Assembly (NCBI GenBank): GCA_030697205.1
Contig: JAUYQP010000057.1
Span: forward strand, 1 to 64,000
Origin: Mycobacteriales bacterium
Lineage (GTDB): Bacteria; Actinomycetota; Actinomycetes; Mycobacteriales; SCTD01
Length of the DNA stretch: 64,000 nucleotides
Reading direction: 5' to 3'
This document shows, piece by piece, positions 35,491 through 42,833 of this stretch. The notes below the pieces were generated by a model. It saw only the letters and a program-made list of their open reading frames with translations. It did no database searches and was not told the origin of the DNA. A program made the translations under genes and the position numbers. Positions within the stretch are counted from its first letter, which is position 1. Every line of letters begins with the position of its first letter.

Positions 35491-35517
35491 TCAGCGCACC
35501 GCGTCCGCGTCCGATGG
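35491..35517 (+). promoter_or_regulatory. sigma-28-like promoter of cheX-cheY
   Basis: Plus strand: TCAG (35491-35494), exactly 15 bases, TCCGATGG (35510-35517), about 120 bases before cheX. The only copy found on the plus strand, pointing at the only plus-strand gene group at this end. Confidence 0.65.
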
Positions 35518-35638
35518 GCACCGCGACGCCGGGACCGTGCCGAGACCACCTTGACCATCGACGCCGCGTGAGAGCGCGTCGTGCTCGACCGCGCCACGGC
35601 CTACCGGCCGCGGTGAGACAGACAGAGAGGCACCCGTC

Positions 35639-36103
35639 ATGACCGTCACAGCAGACGACACCCCGGTCGTCACCGCGGAGCAGATGACCGATATCGCGCA
35701 GGACGTGTGGGGATCCTTCCTCGACATGCAGCTCGAGCCGGCGGCCGACCAGTGGCCCTTCTCCGGCCGCACTCTCAGCGGGTGCGTCACGGTCTCGGGC
35801 GAGTGGCAGGGCTCGGTCTTCCTCGAGTGCCCTGCCGACCACGCCCAGGCAGCGGCGGAAGCGATGTTCGCCGCCGATGCAGGGTCGCTGTCGGACGACG
35901 AGATCGGCGATGCGCTCGGTGAGCTCACCAACATGGTGGGCGGCAACGTCAAGAGCCTCCTGCCGGCGCCGTCGAAGCTCTCGATCCCGAGCGTCGCCGC
36001 CGGCGAGTCCATCAGGCTCCGCGTGCCCGGCGCCGTCCTCGTCGACCGGGTCGTGCTCGTCTGCTCCGCCGGACCCGTCTCCATCAGCGTCTGGAAGGTG
36101 TGA
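35639..36103 (+). CDS. cheX: CheX/CheC-type CheY-P phosphatase
   Basis: Predicted phosphatase that resets CheY-P. 154 residues; the catalytic ExxN motif is visible in LGELTNMVGGNVKSLL, and the fold segments SGCVTVSGEWQGSVFLEC and SIRLRVPGAVLVDRVVLVC fit CheX/CheC. One active-site helix is seen, as in CheX. ATG 35639 follows GAGAGG. The stop overlaps the cheY start (GTGA). Confidence 0.85.
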   Translation: MTVTADDTPVVTAEQMTDIAQDVWGSFLDMQLEPAADQWPFSGRTLSGCVTVSGEWQGSVFLECPADHAQAAAEAMFAADAGSLSDDEIGDALGELTNMVGGNVKSLLPAPSKLSIPSVAAGESIRLRVPGAVLVDRVVLVCSAGPVSISVWKV

Positions 36104-36471
36104 CCGTGAAGATCCTCATCGTCGACGACAGCAAGGCCATGCGGATGATCGTGACCCGCACCCTGCGGCAGGCCGGCTTCGGCGAGCACGACTACGTCGA
36201 GGCCTGCGACGGGGCCGAGGGGCTCGCCGCAGTGGCGAGCGAAGCGCCGGACCTTGTCCTGTCGGACTGGAACATGCCGGAGGTGTCGGGCATCGAGTTC
36301 CTCCAGCGGCTGCGCGCCGCAGGCAGCGACGTGCGCTTCGGCTTCGTCACCTCGGAGTCGACCGACGCGATGCGCGAGCTCGCCGTGGCGTCCGGGGCGC
36401 TGTTCCTCATCGCCAAGCCGTTCACGGCCGACACCTTCGCCGACGCCCTCGGTGCGGTCCTCGCGGCATGA
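36100..36471 (+). CDS. cheY: CheY-type response regulator
   Basis: Single receiver domain, 123 residues. Acidic pocket in ILIVDDSKAMRMIV, phospho-accepting Asp in LVLSDWNMPEVSGIEF, Thr in FVTSES and Lys in LIAKPFTA are all present. No output domain, so it should act at the motor. GTG 36100 overlaps the cheX stop; GTG 36106 is an alternative start. Confidence 0.92.
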   Translation: MTVKILIVDDSKAMRMIVTRTLRQAGFGEHDYVEACDGAEGLAAVASEAPDLVLSDWNMPEVSGIEFLQRLRAAGSDVRFGFVTSESTDAMRELAVASGALFLIAKPFTADTFADALGAVLAA

Positions 36472-36959
36472 GCACGGGCGCGCCCGTCGCCGTCCTCCCG
36501 ACCGACGCAGACGTGCGCGGACTGCTGGCCGGTCTGCTCGACAAGGCGGTCGTCGTCACGACCGCGCCGGGTCCGCTGCTGCGCGGCAGGGACGTCCGCG
36601 TCGTCGGCTCCTACGTCGCGGACGACGGGGCGCTGCGGGCGGTCGCCCTGTGCGACCTCTCGCTCGGTGCCTGCCTCGGCGCGGCGCTCGCGCTGGTGCC
36701 CGTGCCCCGCTGCGAGGAGGCCATCGCCTCCGGTGACGTCCCACCCGACCTGGGGGAGAACACCCGCGAGGTGCTCAACGTCGCCGCGTCGCTGTTCAAC
36801 ACCGGCGAGGCCCACCTCAAGCTGGGGCAGACCTGGGTGGCGCCGGAGCCGGTGGGGGACGACGTCGTCGCGCTGCTGCGCACCTCCCTGCACCGCGTGG
36901 ACCTCACGGTCACGGTGCCGGGGTACGGCGAGGGCGTGCTGGCGCTGCTGCTGTCCTGA
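36468..36959 (+). CDS. CheX/CheC-like protein of unknown function
   Basis: A 163-residue protein whose ATG overlaps the cheY stop (ATGA). The segment ENTREVLNVAASLFNTGEAH resembles the ExxN helix region of CheC/CheX proteins, and the flanking strands (VVGSYVADDGALRAVALCDL; RVDLTVTVPGYGEGVLALLL) would fit that fold. I cannot confirm catalytic residues. Likely accessory to the neighbouring CheX and CheY. Confidence 0.65.
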   Translation: MSTGAPVAVLPTDADVRGLLAGLLDKAVVVTTAPGPLLRGRDVRVVGSYVADDGALRAVALCDLSLGACLGAALALVPVPRCEEAIASGDVPPDLGENTREVLNVAASLFNTGEAHLKLGQTWVAPEPVGDDVVALLRTSLHRVDLTVTVPGYGEGVLALLLS

Positions 36960-36964
36960 CCGCG

Positions 36965-37354
36965 CTAGGGCGCCAGGTCCTGGGGCGCATTGAGCAGCGA
37001 GTGCGCGGCCCGCTCGAGGTGCTGCCAGACGGCCTCGTGGGCCTGTGGCTCGAGGCCCTCGGCGTCGACGGCTGCGCGCATGTGGGTCAGCCAGTGGTCG
37101 CGCTCGCGCTCGCCGATGACCCACGTGGCGTGGCGCATCCGGAGCCTCGGGTGGCCTCGCTGCTCGGAGTAGGTCCCCGGACCGCCCCAGTACTGCACGA
37201 GGAACATCCGCAGCCGGTCGCGCGCCGGCCCCAGGTCCTGCTCGGGGTAGAGCGGCCGCAGGACGGGGTCGAGAGCGACGGCGTCGTAGAAGCGGTCGAC
37301 GACGCGGCGGAAGACCGGCTCCCCGCCGACCCTGTCGAAAAGGCTCTCGCTCAC
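36965..37354 (-). CDS. glbO: group II truncated haemoglobin (GlbO)
   Basis: Small haem protein, 129 residues, related to Mycobacterium GlbO, which binds oxygen and protects respiration. Visible: SLFDRVGGEPVFRRVVDRFY (B10 Tyr), LRMFLVQYWGGPGTYSEQRG, RMRHATWVIGERERDHWLTH with F8 His in the RMRH motif and G8 Trp. GTG 37354 overlaps the stop of the upstream SDR gene (GTGA). In mycobacteria glbO lies in the same core neighbourhood as pepN and ettA, so it is backbone rather than part of the flagellar block. Confidence 0.93.
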   Translation of the reverse strand: MSESLFDRVGGEPVFRRVVDRFYDAVALDPVLRPLYPEQDLGPARDRLRMFLVQYWGGPGTYSEQRGHPRLRMRHATWVIGERERDHWLTHMRAAVDAEGLEPQAHEAVWQHLERAAHSLLNAPQDLAP

Positions 37355-38859
37355 GCCGCCAGTCTTGCAGCCGCGCCGCGCTCCGCGGCACGCCGGACGT
37401 TGCGGACCATCCCTCCGAAGACGACGCCGTGGAACGGCGCGACCGACCACCAGTAGGCGTGACCGGCCAGTCCGCGCGGTGCGAACAGCGCCCGCTGGGA
37501 GTAGCGGGTGCGACCGTCGGGGTCGACGTCGACGCGCAGCTCGAGCCAGGCCCGGCCCGGCAGCCGCATCTCGGCGCGCAGTCGCAGCAGCCGACCGTCG
37601 GTGACCTCCTCGACCCGCCAGAAGTCGATGGTCTCGCCGACCCGGACGTCGTGCGGGTCGCGGCGACCGCGCCGCAGACCGACGCCGCCGACCAGCCGGT
37701 CGAGTAGCCCGCGGGCCGCCCAGGCGGCCGACCAGGAGTACCACCCGTTGTCGCCCCCGATGCCCTCGACGACCCGCCACAGGTCACCGGGGGTGGCGTC
37801 GACGGCGGTGTCGCGGTTGTCCTCGTAGAGCGAGGCGCCGGACCAGTCGGGGTCGGTCGGCAGCGGGTCCGACGGAGCCCCGGGCCACACTGCGGCGGAC
37901 CACCGGGTCTCCACGGCGGCGTCGCGGACCCGCTGCAGGGCGAGGCGGACCGCCTCGTCGAAGCCCACCAGGCCCTCGGGCGGGTCCGGGACCCAGCGGG
38001 CGATGTCGTGCTCCTGGCAGACGACCTCGTTGACCAGCGACCGCACGAGCGGCTTGGCGAGGGCGGCCGGTACGGGGGTGACGACGTTGACCCAGTGCGC
38101 CGACAACGACGGGCTCAGCAGGGGGACCGGCACGATGACGCGGCGGTGCAGCCCGGCGGCAGCGGCGTAGCGCTGCATCATCTCGACGTAGGTCAGCACG
38201 TCGGGGCCGCCGATGTCGAAGCGCCGCGAGACCTCCGGCGGCAGCGTCGCGCAGCGGACCAGGTAGCGCAGCACGTCGCGCACCGCGATCGGCTGGATCC
38301 GGTTGCGCACCCAGCGCGGTGTGATCATCGCCGGCAGTCGCTCCGTGAGGTGGCGCAGCATCTCGAACGACGCCGACCCGCTGCCGATGATGACCGCTGC
38401 CTGCAGCACCGCGGTGGGCACGCCGGAGGCGAGCAGCACCTCGCCGACCTCGTGGCGCGAGGCCAGGTGGGGCGAGAGCTCCTCGTCGGCGGGCGCGGGG
38501 CCGCCGAGGTAGACGATGCGTCCCACCCCGGCCTCGCGGGCGGCGGTCGCGAAGGCCTGCGCGGCGAGGCGGTCGCGCTCCTCGAAGTCGGGACCGGTGT
38601 CGATCGAGTGCACGAGGTAGTAGGCGACGTCGACACCGGCGAGGGCCGGCCCGAGGGACACCGGGTCGAGGGCGTCGGCCTGCACGAGCGACACCCGGTC
38701 GGCCCACGGCACGTCACGCAGCCGCCCGGTGTCGCGGCTCATGGCCCGCACGAGGTGGCCCTCGGCGAGCAGCCGTGGGACGAGGCGCCCGCCGATGTAG
38801 CCGGTCGCGCCGGTGACGAGCACGGTCAGGGGCTCGGTGACGGGCACGGTGAGGGGCAC
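37351..38859 (-). CDS. SDR-family NAD(P)-binding protein with DUF2867 domain
   Basis: About 502 residues. N-terminal atypical SDR Rossmann domain: VLVTGATGYIGGRLVPRLLA (TGATGYIG), ADALDPVSLGPALAGVDVAY and IVYLGGPAP, resembling NmrA/NDUFA9-like proteins. The C-terminal 150 residues form a DUF2867-like domain (GDNGWYSWSAAWAARGLLDR; GETIDFWRVEE). Substrate unknown. GTG at 38859 gives an N-terminus close to the first strand; another GTG four codons on is possible. Confidence 0.85.
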   Translation of the reverse strand: MPLTVPVTEPLTVLVTGATGYIGGRLVPRLLAEGHLVRAMSRDTGRLRDVPWADRVSLVQADALDPVSLGPALAGVDVAYYLVHSIDTGPDFEERDRLAAQAFATAAREAGVGRIVYLGGPAPADEELSPHLASRHEVGEVLLASGVPTAVLQAAVIIGSGSASFEMLRHLTERLPAMITPRWVRNRIQPIAVRDVLRYLVRCATLPPEVSRRFDIGGPDVLTYVEMMQRYAAAAGLHRRVIVPVPLLSPSLSAHWVNVVTPVPAALAKPLVRSLVNEVVCQEHDIARWVPDPPEGLVGFDEAVRLALQRVRDAAVETRWSAAVWPGAPSDPLPTDPDWSGASLYEDNRDTAVDATPGDLWRVVEGIGGDNGWYSWSAAWAARGLLDRLVGGVGLRRGRRDPHDVRVGETIDFWRVEEVTDGRLLRLRAEMRLPGRAWLELRVDVDPDGRTRYSQRALFAPRGLAGHAYWWSVAPFHGVVFGGMVRNVRRAAERGAAARLAA

Positions 38860-38863
38860 GCCC

Positions 38864-39775
38864 TCAGTCTGCAGCGGGCCGCCTGCGGGCGCGCTTCGGG
38901 GCGGTGGGCTCGACCGTGCGCACGGCACGGGTCGGCACGCCGATGTCGATGCCGGCCTGCTCGAAGGCGGCCTTGATGCGTTGCCGGAGCTCGCGCGCGA
39001 CGTCCCAGTTCTCCAGCGGTGGCGTCTTGACGACCAGCCGGATGACGAGGCCGTCGGAGCCCATCGACTCCACCCCCCAGACCTCGGGCTCCTCCAGCAC
39101 CTTGGCCGACCAGTCGTCGTCCTGCCACAGGTCGTCGGCGACCGCCTTGATGACCTCGCGGACCTGCGCGACGTCGCTCGCCCACGTCACCGGGATGTCG
39201 AGCAGCGCGCGCGACCAGCCCTGGCTCATGTTGCCGACCCGCAGGACCTCGCCGTTGCGGACGTGCCACACGGTGCCGTCGACCGAGCGCAGTCGCGTCG
39301 TGCGGAGCGACACCGCCTCGACCGTGCCGCTGGCCGGGCCGACGTCGATGACGTCGCCGACGCCGTACTGGTCCTCGAGGATCATGAACATCCCGTTGAG
39401 CCAGTCCTTGATGACGTTCTGCGCGCCGAAGCCGACGGCCACGCCGACGATCCCCGCCGAGGCGAGCACCGGTCCGAGGTCGACGCCGAGCTCGGACAGG
39501 ATCGTGGTCGTGGCGATCGCGAAGACCACGATCGAGGACACGCTGCGCAGCGCGGAGCCGATGGTCCCGGCCCGCTGCGCCCGACGTTCCGACAGGAGCG
39601 GGGAGGCCTGCCGCAGCACGCCCGGCACCTGCTGCTCGGTGGCCTGGCGCACCAGCCGGCTGATGGCCCGGTGCACCACGGCGCGCAGGACGAGGGCGAG
39701 CACGACCACGAGCAGGATGCGGCCCGCGGTCGCGAGCGCCTCCGAGCCGTCGATGCTGATGTCGACCGCGCGCAC
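38864..39775 (-). CDS. small-conductance mechanosensitive channel, MscS family
   Basis: Inner-membrane tension-gated channel, 303 residues. About three membrane segments, the pore helix region VLASAGIVGVAVGFGAQNVI, and the MscS beta domain DQYGVGDVIDVGPASGTVEA with RTTRLRSVDGTVWHVRNGEV. Single base between its ATG end and the neighbouring oligopeptidase stop, so both are probably co-transcribed. Confidence 0.93.
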   Translation of the reverse strand: MRAVDISIDGSEALATAGRILLVVVLALVLRAVVHRAISRLVRQATEQQVPGVLRQASPLLSERRAQRAGTIGSALRSVSSIVVFAIATTTILSELGVDLGPVLASAGIVGVAVGFGAQNVIKDWLNGMFMILEDQYGVGDVIDVGPASGTVEAVSLRTTRLRSVDGTVWHVRNGEVLRVGNMSQGWSRALLDIPVTWASDVAQVREVIKAVADDLWQDDDWSAKVLEEPEVWGVESMGSDGLVIRLVVKTPPLENWDVARELRQRIKAAFEQAGIDIGVPTRAVRTVEPTAPKRARRRPAAD

Positions 39776-39776
39776 G

Positions 39777-41792
39777 TCAGAGCTCCATTCCGGTGTGATG
39801 GGCGAGGAAAGCGAGCACGTCGACCGACAGGCCGATCGTGCGCGAGACCGAGCGGGCGCCGTGACCGACGTCGCCCTCGGTGCGGATCAGCACCGGTGCG
39901 TCGGAGGTGGTCGCGTGCTGCAGCGCCGCGCACAGCTTGCGCCCGTGCAGCGGGTCGACCCGGCTGTCGCCGTCGAAGACGGAGAGCAGCACCGCGGGGT
40001 AGCGGGTGCCCTCGACCACGCGGTGGTAGGGCGAGTAGGACAGCAGCCAGCCGAGCTCGACGGGGTCGTCGGCGGTGCCGTACTCGTCGTTCCAGGTGCG
40101 CCCGAGGCCGAAGCGCTCGTAGCGCACCATGTCGAGCAGCGGCGCGGAGCAGACCACGGCCGTCACCGACGCGGGCCGCTGCGTGAGGTGGGCCCCGACG
40201 AGCAGGCCGCCGTTGGAGCCGCCGTAGACCGCGAGTTGCCCGGGCGTCGTGAAGCCCTCCGCCACCAGGTGCTCCGCGGTCGCGGCGAAGTCGTCGAAGA
40301 CGTTCTGCTTGCGGTCGCGCATCCCGTCGCGGTGCCACTGCTCGCCCTCCTCCGAGCCGCCGCGCAGGTTGGCCTCGACCCAGGTGCCGCCCGCGGCCAC
40401 CCAGGCGAGCGGCGACGCCGTGCAGCCGGGCGTCAGCGAGACGCCGAAGCCGCCGTAGCCGTAGAGGACCGTCGGGCGCGGCACCCGCGGGCCCGCCGGT
40501 GAGAGCACCCGCGCCCGCACGGTCGTCCCGTCGTACGACGTGAGGGCGATCTGCTCGACGACGACCCCGTCGGCGTCGACGCTGCCGGGAGCGTCCTCCC
40601 AGAGGGTGAGCGCGCCGGCGCGCGCGTCGAGGCGGTGGACCCGCGGTGGGGTCGTGTCGTCGGTCCATCCGAGCCATACCTCGTGGCCGCCCTCGGGGTG
40701 GCCGGACAGGCCGCCGACGCTGCCGAGGCCCGGCAGCGGCAGCGGGGTCCCGTCGACCTCGACCTCCGACAGGGCATGGCGGGTGCGCAGGACGACGAGC
40801 CGGCCGTCGTCGAGCAGCTCGACGTCCTCGAGCACCGCCTCGGCGTCCTCCGCGACCAGCGTCGTCCACGCGGTCGGGTCCGTCGGGTCGGCGACGCAGA
40901 GCCGGCCGCGCGGGGCGTCGCGGTCGGTGAGCAGGTAGAGCCGGCCGTCGCGGCCGACCCACGGCGAGCAGTGCGCGTCGACGTCGACCTGCACCTCGGC
41001 GGGCGGGCCGCCCGCGAGCAGGTCGAACAGCCACACGTCGTCGCGGGGCGCGGTGCCGGCGCTGGCCGTGACGAGCAGCCAGCGGCCGTCCTGCGACACC
41101 GAGCAGCCGTAGTAGTTCGTCAGGTCGAGGCCGTCGCCCCAGACCAGCTCGTCGTCGGCGGTGTCGGTGCCGACGACGTGGCGCCAGACCCGCCGGTGGA
41201 ACTGCTCCTCGCCGGCGGGCACCTCGCCCGGCGGCAGCCGGCGTACGTAGTAGAAGGCGTCGCCGCCCGGCACCCAGGCGACGGGGGAGTAGCGGCAGCG
41301 GCTGATCGGGCCGTCGACGACCTCGCCGGTGTCGACGTCGAGCACCCGCAGCAGCGACTCCTCGTCACCGCCGGTGGAGAGCTGGTAGGCGAGCAGCCGG
41401 CCCTCCTTCGACGGGGCCCACGCGTCGAGCGTCGTCGCGCCGGTCGGGTCGACCGCCATCGGGTCGAGCAGCGTGCGGGTCACGCCCTCGCCGTCGCGCC
41501 AGCGCAGGACCGCGTGCTCCTGGCCCGGGTCGCGCCGGGTCGAGAAGGCCCGTTCGCGACGCCACGCGGGCACGCCGACCGAGCCGGTCGCGAGCAGCGC
41601 GGTCAGGCTGTCGCGCAGCCGCTCGCGCCCGGGCAGCGCGTCGAGGTGCTCCCGGACCAGCGCCGCCTGCGCCCCGGCCCAGGCCGTGGTCCGCGGGTCG
41701 CGCTCGTCCTCCAACCAGCGGTACGGGTCGGCGACGGCGTGGCCGTGCAGGTCCTCGAGCAGGTCGAGCCGCTCGGCGTCGGGGTAGCGCAC
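39777..41792 (-). CDS. prolyl oligopeptidase family serine peptidase (S9A)
   Basis: Cytosolic peptidase of 671 residues. N-terminal seven-bladed propeller region and C-terminal alpha/beta hydrolase with catalytic Ser in VYGGSNGGLLVGA, Asp in VFDGDSRVDPLHGRKL and His in EGDVGHGARS. N-terminal motif LHGHAVADPYRWLEDERDPR is typical of the family. ATG 41792. Confidence 0.93.
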   Translation of the reverse strand: MRYPDAERLDLLEDLHGHAVADPYRWLEDERDPRTTAWAGAQAALVREHLDALPGRERLRDSLTALLATGSVGVPAWRRERAFSTRRDPGQEHAVLRWRDGEGVTRTLLDPMAVDPTGATTLDAWAPSKEGRLLAYQLSTGGDEESLLRVLDVDTGEVVDGPISRCRYSPVAWVPGGDAFYYVRRLPPGEVPAGEEQFHRRVWRHVVGTDTADDELVWGDGLDLTNYYGCSVSQDGRWLLVTASAGTAPRDDVWLFDLLAGGPPAEVQVDVDAHCSPWVGRDGRLYLLTDRDAPRGRLCVADPTDPTAWTTLVAEDAEAVLEDVELLDDGRLVVLRTRHALSEVEVDGTPLPLPGLGSVGGLSGHPEGGHEVWLGWTDDTTPPRVHRLDARAGALTLWEDAPGSVDADGVVVEQIALTSYDGTTVRARVLSPAGPRVPRPTVLYGYGGFGVSLTPGCTASPLAWVAAGGTWVEANLRGGSEEGEQWHRDGMRDRKQNVFDDFAATAEHLVAEGFTTPGQLAVYGGSNGGLLVGAHLTQRPASVTAVVCSAPLLDMVRYERFGLGRTWNDEYGTADDPVELGWLLSYSPYHRVVEGTRYPAVLLSVFDGDSRVDPLHGRKLCAALQHATTSDAPVLIRTEGDVGHGARSVSRTIGLSVDVLAFLAHHTGMEL

Positions 41793-41796
41793 CCGG

Positions 41797-42219
41797 TCAC
41801 CCTAGGTGCGCCGCTCCCGCCAGCACCCCGCCGGTCCAGAGCAGGGCCCGCAGCCGGTTCGACGACAGCAGCGAGGCGAGCGCCTGCTCGTCGTACCCCT
41901 GGCTGAGGACCGCGTGGCAGGGCAGCGACCAGGTGACCGTGACGACGACGGGGGCGAGGCCGAGGACGGCCGCGAGCAGCACGAGCGGGCCGGGCGCGGT
42001 GAGCAGCAGCGCGGCCAGCGCCAGGCCCTGCAGGGCCCACGGGAGGGCGATCACGAGGGTCAGCGCGCGGCTGTGGGCGCTGTGGTGGTCGGGCCACGCC
42101 GACGTCGGACCGATGGTCGCGAAAGCCGGGTAGAGCGCGAGCTGCACCAGCCAGCCGACCCCGCAGAGGTACGCCGTCGCCGCGAGGTGGGCGATACCGG
42201 CGGCGGTCTCGACGGTCAC
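41797..42219 (-). CDS. uncharacterised four-helix membrane protein
   Basis: 140 residues with four hydrophobic segments (AATAYLCGVGWLVQLALYPA; LTLVIALPWALQGLALAALL; PLVLLAAVLGLAPVVVTVTW). Conserved-looking polar residues WPDHHSAHSR lie between segments 1 and 2 and CHAVLSQGYDEQALASL near the C-terminus. I do not recognise the family by name. GTG 42219 gives a start just before the first helix; ATG 42255 would add 12 residues. Confidence 0.6.
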   Translation of the reverse strand: MTVETAAGIAHLAATAYLCGVGWLVQLALYPAFATIGPTSAWPDHHSAHSRALTLVIALPWALQGLALAALLLTAPGPLVLLAAVLGLAPVVVTVTWSLPCHAVLSQGYDEQALASLLSSNRLRALLWTGGVLAGAAHLG

Positions 42220-42297
42220 GTCGGACAGCCTGCGCCCTGCAAGCCAGTGGCGCATCCGGGCGCGTTCGGGGACAGTGGGCGGCAGGGAGGACGTCCG

Positions 42298-42816
42298 ATG
42301 GCCGAGGCGCTGGTGCTCAACGCGACCTACGAGCCGCTGTGCGTGGTGCCCGCCAGGCGCGCCGTCGTGCTCGTCCTCACCGCCAAGGCGGTGTCGGTGT
42401 CGGACCGGGACGAGGTGATGCACAGCGCCCGCACCCGGCTCGAGGTGCCGGCTGTCGTGCGGCTCACCCGCTTCGTCAAGGTGCCCTACCGCGCGACCGT
42501 GCCGCTCACCCGCAAGGCGGTCTTCGCCCGCGACGGCGGGCGCTGCGTCTACTGCGGGGCGGCCGCGACGTCGCTGGACCACGTCGTGCCGCGCAGCCGT
42601 GGTGGTGCGCACGCGTGGGACAACGTCGTCTCGGCCTGCGGTCGGTGCAACCACGTCAAGGCCGATCGCGGCATCGCCGAGCTGGGCTGGCACCTGCGCC
42701 GCCTGCCGACCGTCCCGTCGGGGGTCGCGTGGCGCATCGTCGGCGCCCGCTCTGTGGACCCGAGCTGGGCGCCCTACCTGGGTCTCGAGGACGAGGTGCT
42801 GGAAGAGCCCGCCTGA
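42298..42816 (+). CDS. HNH endonuclease domain protein
   Basis: 172 residues. The zinc-supported HNH core is CVYCGAAATSLDHVVPRSRG followed by ACGRCNHVKADR (two Cys pairs, HVVP His). The N-terminal domain (ALVLNATYEPLCVVPARRAV) is characteristic of the widespread actinobacterial core HNH protein (Rv2469c-like), of unknown biological role. ATG 42298 has GGAGGAC upstream. Confidence 0.92.
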   Translation: MAEALVLNATYEPLCVVPARRAVVLVLTAKAVSVSDRDEVMHSARTRLEVPAVVRLTRFVKVPYRATVPLTRKAVFARDGGRCVYCGAAATSLDHVVPRSRGGAHAWDNVVSACGRCNHVKADRGIAELGWHLRRLPTVPSGVAWRIVGARSVDPSWAPYLGLEDEVLEEPA

Positions 42817-42833
42817 CGGGTACGGTCCGCCGG

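Noticed and set aside
36965-37354. GlbO as part of the globin chemotaxis system
   Set aside because: It belongs to the conserved core neighbourhood and is co-translated with an SDR gene, so a link to the receptor is not supported.
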